DNA from: Hippophae tibetana
Taxonomy: Eukaryota > Streptophyta > Magnoliopsida > Rosales > Elaeagnaceae
Reading direction: 5' to 3'
NCBI GenBank assembly: GCA_037013495.1
Contig: CM072801.1
Coordinates: 82,507,816 to 82,571,815 of the forward strand
Length of the DNA: 64,000 bases
Part shown: in pieces, positions 14,561-28,222 of the stretch
Position numbering within the stretch: position 1 is the stretch's first letter
How the letters are laid out: each line of letters begins with the position of its first letter
The notes under the pieces: generated by a model
Database searches by the model: none
What the model saw: the letters and a program-made list of their open reading frames with translations, nothing else
What the model was told of the DNA's origin: nothing
Made by a program: the position numbers and the translations under genes

Positions 14561-17500
14561 CTGTATTCTTCCTAAAAACGTATGGGAGCAGAAAAAGAAA
14601 GGGGCTAGTTTTCAAAACTTCAAAAATACGAAAACATTTGATGAATCAGACTTCCAACATCAAATGACCATAACTTTTAACTCGGGTATCATAACGACTA
14701 TTATAATATATCAAAATCGGAGCTCGTCTCGATCCATACAATAATTGTTGGCCTAGCATTTGAGCCTGATTTCCGTACCCAAATTCCATCGTTTACATAA
14801 CTTATCGAGGGTTTTAAGATTTTTGTCGTAAATTTGCGGTTTACTTACCTTCGATTTGAATCAATAGAGCTGTAAATGAGATATTGCATCCGAGAAAGGT
14901 TTCTTTATTTATTTGGTCAATAAATCTGTATTCTTCCAAAAAAAACTATGGGAGCAGAAAAAGAAAGGGGCTAGTTTTCATAATTTCAGAAATAACAAAA
15001 CATTTGATGAATCAGACTTCCAACATCAAATGACCATAACTTTTGACTGGGGTATCGTAACGACTATATTAATATATCAAATCGGACCTCGTCTCGATCC
15101 ATACAATAATTGTTGGCCTTTGAATGGAACCTAATTTCGGTACCCAAATTCCATCGTGTACATAACCTATCGATGGTTTTAAGATTTTGTCGTAAATTTG
15201 CGGTTTACTTACCTTCGATATGATTCAATAGAGCTGTCAATGAGATATTGGTTTCGACAATGGTTTCTCTATTTATTTGGTCATTAAATCTGTATACTTC
15301 CTAAAAACGTATGGGAGCAGAAAAATAAAGGGGCTAGTTTTCATAATTTCAAAAATAACAAAACATTTGATGAATCAGACTTCCAACATCAAATGACCAT
15401 AACTTTTGACTCGGGTATCGTAACGACTATTATAATATATCAAATCGGAGCTCGTCTCGATCCATACAATAATTGTTGGCCTCGGAATGGAACCTGATTT
15501 CTATACCCAAATTCCATCGTGTACATAACCTATCGATGGTTTTAAGATTTTGTCGTAAATTTGCGGTTTACTTACCTTCGATATGATTCAATAGAGCTGT
15601 CAATGAGATATTGGTTTCGACAAAGGTTTCTTTATTTATTTGGTCATTAAATCTGTATTCTTCCTAAAAACGTATGGGAGCAGAAAAAGAAAGGGGCTAG
15701 TTTTCAAAACTTCAAAAATACGAAAACATTTGATGAATCAGACTTCCAACATCAAATGACCATAACTTTTAACTGGGGTATCGTAACGACTATTATAATA
15801 TATCAAAATCGGAGCTCGTCTCGATCCATAAAATAATTGTTGGCCTAGCATTGGAACCTGATTTCTCTACCCAAATTCCATCGTTTACATAACTTATCGA
15901 GGGTTTTAAGATTTTGTCGTAAATTTGCGGTTTACTTACCTTCGATATGATTCAATAGAGCTGTCAATGAGATATTGGTTCCGACAAAGGTTTCTTTATT
16001 TATTTGGTCATTAAATCTGTATTCTTCCTAAAACAGTATGGGAGTAGAAAAAGAAAGGGGCTAGTTTTCAAAACTTCACAAATACGAAAACATTTGATGA
16101 ATCAGACTTCCAACATCAAATGACCATAACTTTTAACTGGGGTATCGTAACGACTATTATAATATATCAAAATCGGAGCTCATCTCGATCCATACAATAA
16201 TTGTTGGCCTAGCATTGGAACCTGATTTCTCTACCCAAATTCCATCGTTTACATAACTTATCGAGGGTTTGAAGATTTCGTCGTAAATTTGCGGTTTACT
16301 TACCTTCGATTTGAATCAATAGAGTTGTAAATGAGATATTGCATCCGACAAAGGTTTATTTATTTATTTGGTTAATAAATCTGTATTCTTCCTAAAAAAA
16401 CTATGGGAGTAGAAAAAGAAAGGGGCTAGTTTTCATAATTTCAAAAATAACAAAACATTTGATGAATCACACTTCCAACATCAAATGACCAAAACTTTTG
16501 ACTGGGGTATCGTAACGACAATTATAATATATCAAATCGGAGCTCGTCTCGATCCATACAATAATTGTTGGCCTCGGAATGGAACCTGATTTCTGTACCC
16601 AAATTCCATCGTGTACATTACCTATCGATGGTTTTAAGATTTTGTCGTAAATTTGCGGTTTACTTACCTTCGATATTATTCAATAGAGCTGTCAATGAGA
16701 TATTGGTTTCGACAAAGGTTTCTTTATTTATTTGGTCATTAAATCTGTATTCTTCCTAAAAACGTATGGGAGCAGAAAAAGAAAGGGGCTAGTTTTCAAA
16801 ACTTCAAAAATACGAAAACATTTGATGAATCAGACTTCCAACATCAAATGACCATAACTTTTAACTCGGGTATCGTAACGACTATTATAATATATCAAAA
16901 TCGGAGCTCATCTCGATCCATACAATAATTGTTGGCCTAGCATTGGAACCTGATTTCTCTACCCAAATTCCATCGTTTACATAACTTATCGAGTGTTTGA
17001 AGATTTCGTCGTAAATTTGCGGTTTACTTACCTTCGATTTGAATCAATAGAGCTGTAAATGAGATATTGCATCCGACAAAGGTTTATTTATTTATTTGGT
17101 TAATAAATCTGTATTCTTCCTAAAAAAACTATGGGAGTAGAAAAAGAAAGGGGCTAGTTTTCATAATTTCAAAAATAACAAAACATTTGATGAATCACAC
17201 TTCCAACATCAAATGACCAAAACTTTTGACTGGGGTGTCCTAACGACAATTATAATATATCAAATCGGAGCTCGTCTCGATCCATACAAAAATTGTTGGC
17301 CTCGGAATGGAACCTGATTTCTGTACCCAAATTCCATCGTGTACATTACCTATCGATGGTTTTAAGATTTTGTCGTAAATTTGCGGTTTACTTACCTTCG
17401 ATATTATTCAATAGAGCTGTCAATGAGATATTGGTTTCGACAAAGGTTTCTTTATTTATTTGGTCATTAAATCTGTATTCTTCCTAAAAACGTATGGGAG

Positions 17501-18059
17501 CAGAAAAAGAAAGGGGCTAGTTTTCAAAACTTCAAAAATACGAAAACATTTGATGAATCAGACTTCCAACATCAAATGACCATAACTTTTAACTCGGGTA
17601 TCGTAACGACTATTATAATATATCAAAATCGGAGCACGTCTCGATCCATACAATAATTGTTGGCCTAGAATTGGAACCTGATTTCTGTACCCAAATTCCA
17701 TCGTTTACATAACTTATCGAGGGTTTGAAGATTTTGTCGTAAATTTCAGGTTTACTTACTTTCGATTTGAATCGATAGAGCTGTAAATGAGATATTGGAT
17801 CCGACAAAGGTTTCTTTATTTTTTTGGTCATTAAATCTGTATTCTTCCTAAAAACGTATGGGAGCAGAAAAAGAAAGGGGCTAGTTTTCAAAACTTCGAA
17901 AATACGAAAACATTTGATGAATCAGACTTCCAACATCAAATGACCATAACTTTTAACTAGGGTATCGTAACGACTATTATAATATATCAAAATCGGAGCT
18001 CGTCTCGATCCATACAATAATTGTTGGCCTAGCATTTGAGCCTGATTTCCGTACCCAAA

Positions 18060-20250
18060 TTCCATCATTTACATAACTTATCGAGGGTTTTAAGATTTTG
18101 TCATAAATTTGCGGTTTACTTACCTTCGATATGATTCAATAGAGCTGTCAATGAGATATTGGTTCCGACAAAGGTTTCTTTATTTATTTGGTCAATAAAT
18201 CTGTATTCTTCCTAAAACCGTATGGGAGCAGAAAAAGAAAGGGGCTAGTTTTCAAAACTTCACAAATACGAAAACATTTGATGAATCAGACTTCCAACAT
18301 CAAATGACCATTACTTTTAACTGGGGTATCGTAACAACTACTATAATATATCAAAATAGGAGCTCATATCGATCCATACAATAATTGTTTGCCTAGCATT
18401 GGAACCTGATTTCTCTACCCAAATTCCATCGTTTACATAACTTATCGAGGATTTTAAGATTTTGTCGTAAATTTGCGGTTTACTTACCTTCGATTTGAAT
18501 CAATAGAGCTGTAAATGAGATATTGCATCCGAGAACGGTTTCTTTATTTATTTGGTCAATAAATCTGTATTCTTCCTAAAAAAACTATAGGAGCAGAAAA
18601 AGAAAGGGGCTAGTTTTCATAATTTCAAAAATAACAAAACATTTGATGAATCAGACTTCCAACATCAAATGACCATAACTTTTGACTGGGGTATCGTAAC
18701 GACTATTATAATATATCAAATCGGACCTCGTCTCGATCCATACAATAATTGTTGGCCTCGGAATGGAACCTGATTTCTCTACCCAAATTCCATCGTGTAC
18801 ATAACCTATCGATGGTTTTAAGATTTTGTCGTAAATTTGCGGTTTACTTACCTTCGATATGATTCTATAGAGCTGTCAATGAGATATTGGTTTCGACAAA
18901 GGTTTCTTTATTTATTTGGTCATTAAATCTGTATGCTTCCTAAAAACGTATGGGAGCAGAAAAAGAAAGGGGCTAGTTTTCATAATTTCAAAAATAACAA
19001 AACATTTGATGAATCAGACTTCCAACATCAAATGACCATAACTTTTGACTGGGATATCGTAACGACTATTATAATATATCAAATCGGAGCTCGTCTCGAT
19101 CCACACAATAATTGTTGGCCTCGGAATGGAACCTGATTTCTGTACCCAAATTCCATCGTGTACATAACCTATCGATGGTTTTAAGATTTTGTCGTAAATT
19201 TGCGGTTTACTTACCTTCGATATGATTCAATAGAGCTGTCAATGAGATATTGGTTCCGACAAAGGTTTCTTTATTTATTTGGTCATTAAATCTGTATTCT
19301 TCCTAAAAACGTATGGGAGAAGAAAAAGAAAGGGGCTAGTTTTCAAAACTTCAAAAATACGAAAACATTTGATGAATCAGTCTTCCAACATCAAATGACC
19401 ATAACTTTTAACTCGGGTATCGTAACGACTATTATAATATATCAAAATCGGAGCACGTCTCGATCCATACAATAATTGTTGGCCTAGAATTGGAACCTGA
19501 TTTCCGTACCCAAATTCCATCGTTTACATAACTTATCGAGGGTTTGAAGATTTTGTCGTAAATTTCCGGCTTACTTACTTTCGATTTGAATCGATAGAGC
19601 TGTAAATGAGATATTGGATCCGACAAAGGTTTCTTTATTTTTTTGGTCATTAAATCTGTATTCTTCCTAAAAACGTATGGGAGCAGAAAAAGAAAGGGGC
19701 TAGTTTTCAAAACTTCGAAAATACGAAAACATTTGATGAATCAGACTTCCAACATCAAATGACCATAGCTTTTAACTAGGGTATCGTAACGACTATTATA
19801 ATATATCAAAATCGGAGCTCGTCTCGATCCATACAATAATTGTTGGCCTAGCATTGGAACCTGATTTCTGTACCCAAATTCCATCGTTTACATAACTTAT
19901 CGAGGGTTTTAAGATTTTGTCATAAATTTGCGGTTTACTTACCTTCGATATGATTCAATAGAGCTGTCAATGAGATATTGGTTCCGACAAAGGTTTCTTT
20001 ATTTATTTGGTCAATAAATCTGTATTCTTCCTAAAACCGTATGGGAGCAGAAAAAGAAAGGGGCTAGTTTTCAAAACTTCACAAATACGAAAACATTTGA
20101 TGAATCAGACTTCCAACATCAAATGACCATTACTTTTAACTGGGGTATCGTAACAACTACTATAATATATCAAAATAGGAGCTCATATCGATCCATACAA
20201 TAATTGTTTGCCTAGCATTGGAACCTGATTTCTCTACCCAAATTCCATCG
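18060..20250. repeat. Five-monomer offset (1,819 bp) repeat of a variant block
   Basis: About 18.09-18.42 kb and 19.91-20.24 kb share TTTTGTCATAAATTTG, GACCATTACTTTTAACTGGGG, GTAACAACTACTATAATA, AAAATAGGAGCTCATATCG and TTGTTTGCCTAGC at a constant offset of 1,819 bp. Only part of the 1,819-bp unit matches this closely. Confidence 0.7.
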
Positions 20251-21612
20251 TTTACATAACTTATCGAGGGTTTGAAGATTTCGTCGTAAATTTGTGGTTT
20301 ACTTACCTTCGATTTGAATCAATAGAGCTGTAAATGAGATATTGCATCCGACAAAGGTTTATTTATTTATTTGGTTAATAAATCTGTATTCTTCCTAAAA
20401 AAACTATGGGAGCAGAAAAAGAAAGGGGCTAGTTTTCATAATTTCAAAAATAACAAAACATTTGATAAATCAGACTTCCAACATCAAATGACCAAAACTT
20501 TTGACTGGGGTATCGTAACGACTATTATAATATATCAAATCGGAGCTCGTCTCGACCCATACAATAATTGTTGGCCTCGGAATGGAACCTGATTTCTGTA
20601 CCCAAATTCCATCGTGTACATAACCTATCGATGGTTTTAAGATTTTGTCGTAAATTTGCAGTTTACTTACCTTCGATATTATTCAATAGAACTGTCAATG
20701 AGATATTGGTTTCGACAAAGGTTTCTTTATTTATTTGGTCATTAAATCTGTATTCTTCCTAAAAACGTATGGGAGCAGAAAAAGAAAGGGGCTAGTTTTC
20801 AAAACTTCAAAAATAGGAAAACATTTGATGAATCAGACTTCCAACATCAAATGACCATAACTTTTAAATCGGGTATCGTAACGAGTATTATAATATATCA
20901 AAATCGGAGCATGTCTCGATCCATACAATAATTGTTGGCCTAGAATTGGAACCTGATTTCTGTACCCAAATTCCATCGTTTACATAACTTATCGAGGGTT
21001 TGAAGATTTTGTCGTAAATTTCCGGTTTACTTACTTTCGATTTGATTCGATAGAGCTGTAAATGAGATATTGGATCCGACAAAGGTTTCTTTATTTTTTT
21101 GGTCATTAAATCTGTATTCTTCCTAAAAACGTATGGGAGCAGAAAAAGAAAGGGGCTAGTTTTCAAAACTTCGAAAATACGAAAACATTTGATGAATCAG
21201 ACTTCCAACATCAAATGACCATAACTTTTAACTAGGGTATCGTAACGACTATTATAATATATCAAAATCGGAGCTCGTCTCGATCCATACAATAATTGTT
21301 GGCCTAGCATTGGAACCTGATTTCTCTACCCAAATTCCACCGTTTACATAACTTATCGAGGGTTTTAAGATTTTGTCGTAAATTTGCGGTTTACTTACCT
21401 TCGATTTGAATCAATAGAGCTGTAAATGAGATATTGCATCCGACAAAGGTTTCTTTATTTATTTGGTCAATAAATCTGTATTCTTCCTAAAAAAACTATG
21501 GGAGCAGAAAAAGAAAGGGGCTAGTTTTCATAATTTCAAAAATAACAAAACATTTGATGAATCAGACTTCCAACATCAAATGACCATAACTTTTAACTAG
21601 GGTATCGTAACG

Positions 21613-24600
21613 ACTATTATAATATATCAAAATCGGAGCTCGTCTCGATCCATACAATAATTGTTGGCCTAGCATTGGAACATGATTTCTGTACCCAAAT
21701 TCCATCGTTTACATAACTTATCGAGGGTTTTAAGATTTTGTCGTAAATTTGCGGTTTACTTACCTTCGATATGATTCAATAGAGCTGTCAATGAGATATT
21801 GGTTCAGACAAAGGTTTCCTTATTTATTTGGTCAATAAATCTGTATTCTTCCTAAAACTGTATGGGAGCAGAAAAAGAAAGGGGCTAGTTTTCAAAACTT
21901 CACAAATACGAAAACATTTGATGAATTAGACTTCCAACATCAAATGACCATTATTTTTAACTGGGGTATCGTAACGACTATTATAATATATCAAAATAGG
22001 AGCTCATATCGATCCATACAATAATTGTTGGCCTAGAATTGGAACCTGATTTCTGTACCCAAATTCCATCGTTTACATAACTTATCGAGGGTTTGAAGAT
22101 TTTGTCGTAAATTTCCGGTTTACTTACTTTCGATTTGAATCGATAGAGCTGTAAATGAGATATTGGATCCGACAAAGGTTTCTTTATTTTTTTGGTCATT
22201 AAATCTGTATTCTTCCTAAAAACGTATGGGAGCAGAAAAAGAAAGGGGCTAGTTTTCAAAACTTCGAAAATACGAAAACATTTGATGAATCAGACTTCCA
22301 ACATCAAATGACCATAACTTTTAACTGGGGTATCGTAACGACTATTATAATATATCAAAATCGGAGCTCGTCTCGATCCATACAATAATTGTTGGCCTAG
22401 CATTGGAACCTGATTTCTCTACACAAATTCCACCGTTTACATAACTTATCGAGGGTTTTAAGATTTTGTCGTAAATTTGCGGTTTACTTACCTTCGATTT
22501 GAATCAATAGAGCTGTAAATGAGATATTGCATCCGACAAAGGTTTCTTTATTTATTTGGTCAATAAATCTGTATTCTTCCTAAAAAAACTATGGGAGCAG
22601 AAAAAGAAAGGGGCTAGTTTTCATAATTTCAAAAATAACAAAACATTTGATGAATCAGACTTCCAACATCAAATGACCATAACTTTTAACTAGGGTATCG
22701 TAACGACTATTATAATATATCAAAATCGGAGCTCGTCTCGATCCATACAATAATTGTTGGCCTAGCATTGGAACATGATTTCTGTACCCAAATTCCATCG
22801 TTTACATAACTTATCGAGGGTTTGAAGATTTCGTCGTAAATTTGTGGTTTACTTACCTTCGATTTGAATCAATAGAGCTGTCAATGAGATATTGGCATCC
22901 GACAAAGGTTTATTTTTTTATTTGGTTAATATATCTGTATTCTTCCTAAAAAAACTATGGGAGCAGAAAAAGAAAGGGGCTAGTTTTCATAATTTCAAAA
23001 ATAACAAAACATTTGATAAATCAGACTTCCAACATCAAATGACCATAACTTTTGACTGGGGTATCGTAACGACTATTATAATATATCAAATCGGAGCTCG
23101 TCTCGATGCATACAATAATTGTTGGCCTCGGAATGGAACCTGATTTCTGTAACCAAATTCCATCGTGTACATAACCTATCGAGGGTTTGAAGATTTTGTC
23201 GTAAATTTCCGGTTTACTTACCTTCGATATGATTCAATAGAGCTGTAAATGAGATATTGGTTTCGACAAAGGTTTCTTTATTTATTTGGTCATTAAATCT
23301 GTATTCTTCCTAAAAACGTATGGGAGCAGAAAAAGAAAAGGGCTAGTTTTCAAAACTTCGAAAATACGAAAACATTTGATGAATCAGACTTCCAACATCA
23401 AATGACCATAACTTTTAACTCGGGTATCGTAACGACTATTATAATATATCAAAATCGGAACTCGTCTCGATCCATACAATAATTGTTGGCCTAGCATTGG
23501 AACCTGATTTCTGTACCCAAATTCCATCGTTTACATAACTTATCGACGGTTTTATGATTTTGTCGTAAATTTGCGGTTTACTTACCTTCGATATGATTCA
23601 ATAGAGCTGTCAATGAGATATTGCATCCGACAAAGGTTTCTTTATTTATTTGGTCAATAAATCTGTATTCTTCCTAAAAACGTATGGGAGCAGAAAAAGA
23701 AAGGGGCTAGTTTTCATAATTTCAAAAATAACAAAACATTTGATGAATCAGACTTACAACATCAAATGACCATAACTTTTGACTGGGGTATCGTAACGAC
23801 TATTATAATATATCAAATCGGAGCTCGTCTCGATCCATACAATAATTGTTGGCCTCGGAATGGAACCTGATTTCTATACCCAAATTCCATCGTGTACATA
23901 ACCTATCGATGGTTTTAAGATTTTGTCGTAAATTTGCGGTTTACTTACCTTCAATATGATTCAATAGAGCTGTCAATGAGATATTGGTTTCGACAAAGGT
24001 TTCTTTATTTATTTGTTATTTAAATCTGTATTCATCCTAAAAATGTATGGGAGCAGAAAAAGAAAGGGGCTAGTTTACATAATTTCAAAAATAACAAAAC
24101 ATTTGATGAATCAGACTTCCAACATCAAATGACCATAACTTTTGACTGGGGTATCGTAACGACTATTATAATATATCAAATCGGAGCTCGTCTCGATGCA
24201 TACAATAATTGTTGGCCTCGGAATGGAACCTGATTTCTGTAACCAAATTCCATCGTGTACATAACCTATCGAGGGTTTGAAGATTTTGTCGTAAATTTGC
24301 GGTTTACTTACCTTCGATATGATTCAATAGAGCTGTCAATGAGATATTGGTTTCGACAAAGGTTTCTTTATTTATTTGGTCATTATATCTGTATTCTTCC
24401 TAAAAACGTATGGGAGCAGAAAAAGAAAAGGGCTAGTTTTCAAAACTTCAAAAATACGAAAACATTTGATGAATCAGACTTCCAACATCAAATGACCATA
24501 ACTTTTAACTCGGGTATCGTAACGACTATTATAATATATCAAAATCGGAACTCGTCTCGATCCATACAATAATTGTTGGCCTAGCATTGGAACCTGATTT

Positions 24601-27600
24601 CTGTACCCAAATTCCATCGTTTACATAACTTATCGACGGTTTTATGATTTTGTCGTAAATTTGCGGTTTACTTACCTTCGATATGATTCAATAGAGCTGT
24701 CAATGAGATATTGCTTTCGACAAAGGTTTCTTTATTTATTTGGTCATTAAATCTGTATTCTTCCTAAAAACGTATGGGAGCAGAAAAAGAAAGGGGCTAG
24801 TTTTCATAATTTCAAAAATAACAAAACATTTGATGAATCAGACTTCCAACATCAAATGACCATAACTTTTAACTAGTGTATCGTAACGAATATTATAATA
24901 TATCAAAATCGGAGCTCGTCTCGATCCATACAATAATTGTTGGCCTAGCATTGGAACATGATTTCTGTACCCAAATTCCATCGTTTACATAACTTATCGA
25001 GGGTTTTAAGATTTTGTCGTAAATTTGCGGTTTACTTACCTTCGATATGATTCAATAGAGCTGTCAATGAGATATTGGTTCAGACAAAGGTTTCCTTATT
25101 TATTTGGTCAATAAATCTGTATTCTTCCTAAAACTGTATGGGAGCAGAAAAAGAAAGGGGCTAGTTTTCAAAACTTCACAAATACGAAAACATTTGATGA
25201 ATTAGACTTCCAACATCAAATGACCATTATTTTTAACTGGGGTATCGTAACGACTATTATAATATATCAAAATAGGAGCTCATATCGATCCATACAATAA
25301 TTGTTGGCCTAGAATTGGAACCTGATTTCTGTACCCAAATTCCATCGTTTACATAACTTATCGAGGGTTTGAAGATTTTGTCGTAAATTTCCGGTTTACT
25401 TACTTTCGATTTGAATCGATAGAGCTGTAAATGAGATATTGGATCCGACAAAGGTTTCTTTATTTTTTTGGTCATTAAATCTGTATTCTTCCTAAAAACG
25501 TATGGGAGCAGAAAAAGAAAGGGGCTAGTTTTCAAAACTTCGAAAATACGAAAACATTTGATGAATCAGACTTCCAACATCAAATGACCATAACTTTTAA
25601 CTGGGGTATCGTAACGACTATTATAATATATCAAAATCGGAGCTCGTCTCGATCCATACAATAATTGTTGGCCTAGCATTGGAACCTGATTTCTCTACAC
25701 AAATTCCACCGTTTACATAACTTATCGAGGGTTTTAAGATTTTGTCGTAAATTTGCGGTTTACTTACCTTCGATTTGAATCAATAGAGCTGTAAATGAGA
25801 TATTGCATCCGACAAAGGTTTCTTTATTTATTTGGTCAATAAATCTGTATTCTTCCTAAAAAAACTATGGGAGCAGAAAAAGAAAGGGGCTAGTTTTCAT
25901 AATTTCAAAAATAACAAAACATTTGATGAATCAGACTTCCAACATCAAATGACCATAACTTTTAACTAGGGTATCGTAACGACTATTATAATATATCAAA
26001 ATCGGAGCTCGTCTCGATCCATACAATAATTGTTGGCCTAGCATTGGAACATGATTTCTGTACCCAAATTCCATCGTTTACATAACTTATCGAGGGTTTG
26101 AAGATTTCGTCGTAAATTTGTGGTTTACTTACCTTCGATTTGAATCAATAGAGCTGTCAATGAGATATTGGCATCCGACAAAGGTTTATTTTTTTATTTG
26201 GTTAATATATCTGTATTCTTCCTAAAAAAACTATGGGAGCAGAAAAAGAAAGGGGCTAGTTTTCATAATTTCAAAAATAACAAAACATTTGATAAATCAG
26301 ACTTCCAACATCAAATGACCATAACTTTTGACTGGGGTATCGTAACGACTATTATAATATATCAAATCGGAGCTCGTCTCGATGCATACAATAATTGTTG
26401 GCCTCGGAATGGAACCTGATTTCTGTAACCAAATTCCATCGTGTACATAACCTATCGAGGGTTTGAAGATTTTGTCGTAAATTTCCGGTTTACTTACCTT
26501 CGATATGATTCAATAGAGCTGTAAATGAGATATTGGTTTCGACAAAGGTTTCTTTATTTATTTGGTCATTAAATCTGTATTCTTCCTAAAAACGTATGGG
26601 AGCAGAAAAAGAAAAGGGCTAGTTTTCAAAACTTCGAAAATACGAAAACATTTGATGAATCAGACTTCCAACATCAAATGACCATAACTTTTAACTCGGG
26701 TATCGTAACGACTATTATAATATATCAAAATCGGAACTCGTCTCGATCCATACAATAATTGTTGGCCTAGCATTGGAACCTGATTTCTGTACCCAAATTC
26801 CATCGTTTACATAACTTATCGACGGTTTTATGATTTTGTCGTAAATTTGCGGTTTACTTACCTTCGATATGATTCAATAGAGCTGTCAATGAGATATTGC
26901 ATCCGACAAAGGTTTCTTTATTTATTTGGTCAATAAATCTGTATTCTTCCTAAAAACGTATGGGAGCAGAAAAAGAAAGGGGCTAGTTTTCATAATTTCA
27001 AAAATAACAAAACATTTGATGAATCAGACTTACAACATCAAATGACCATAACTTTTGACTGGGGTATCGTAACGACTATTATAATATATCAAATCGGAGC
27101 TCGTCTCGATCCATACAATAATTGTTGGCCTCGGAATGGAACCTGATTTCTATACCCAAATTCCATCGTGTACATAACCTATCGATGGTTTTAAGATTTT
27201 GTCGTAAATTTGCGGTTTACTTACCTTCAATATGATTCAATAGAGCTGTCAATGAGATATTGGTTTCGACAAAGGTTTCTTTATTTATTTGTTATTTAAA
27301 TCTGTATTCATCCTAAAAATGTATGGGAGCAGAAAAAGAAAGGGGCTAGTTTACATAATTTCAAAAATAACAAAACATTTGATGAATCAGACTTCCAACA
27401 TCAAATGACCATAACTTTTGACTGGGGTATCGTAACGACTATTATAATATATCAAATCGGAGCTCGTCTCGATGCATACAATAATTGTTGGCCTCGGAAT
27501 GGAACCTGATTTCTGTAACCAAATTCCATCGTGTACATAACCTATCGAGGGTTTGAAGATTTTGTCGTAAATTTGCGGTTTACTTACCTTCGATATGATT

Positions 27601-28222
27601 CAATAGAGCTGTCAATGAGATATTGGTTTCGACAAAGGTTTCTTTATTTATTTGGTCATTATATCTGTATTCTTCCTAAAAACGTATGGGAGCAGAAAAA
27701 GAAAAGGGCTAGTTTTCAAAACTTCAAAAATACGAAAACATTTGATGAATCAGACTTCCAACATCAAATGACCATAACTTTTAACTCGGGTATCGTAACG
27801 ACTATTATAATATATCAAAATCGGAACTCGTCTCGATCCATACAATAATTGTTGGCCTAGCATTGGAACCTGATTTCTGTACCCAAATTCCATCGTTTAC
27901 ATAACTTATCGACGGTTTTATGATTTTGTCGTAAATTTGCGGTTTACTTACCTTCGATATGATTCAATAGAGCTGTCAATGAGATATTGCTTTCGACAAA
28001 GGTTTCTTTATTTATTTGGTCATTAAATCTGTATTCTTCCTAAAAACGTATGGGAGCAGAAAAAGAAAGGGGCTAGTTTTCATAATTTCAAAAATAACAA
28101 AACATTTGATGAATCAGACTTCCAACATCAAATGACCATAACTTTTAACTAGTGTATCGTAACGAATATTATAATATATCAAAATCGGAGCTCGTCTCGA
28201 TCCATACAATAATTGTTGGCCT
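21613..28222. repeat. Nine-monomer (3,276 bp) tandem duplication
   Basis: Two adjacent copies of a 3,276-bp unit, 21613-24888 and 24889 to about 28164, followed by a short tail. Private variants recur at this spacing: GGAACATGATTTC, TTGGTTCAGACAAAGG, GACCATTATTTTTAAC, an extra base in ATATTGGCATCCG, GATGCATACAAT, TTATCGACGGTTTTATG, GACTTACAACATC and TTTGTTATTTAAATC. I saw no differences between copies in the parts I compared. The copies part at CTAGCATTGG versus CTAACATTGG near 28222. Confidence 0.88.
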
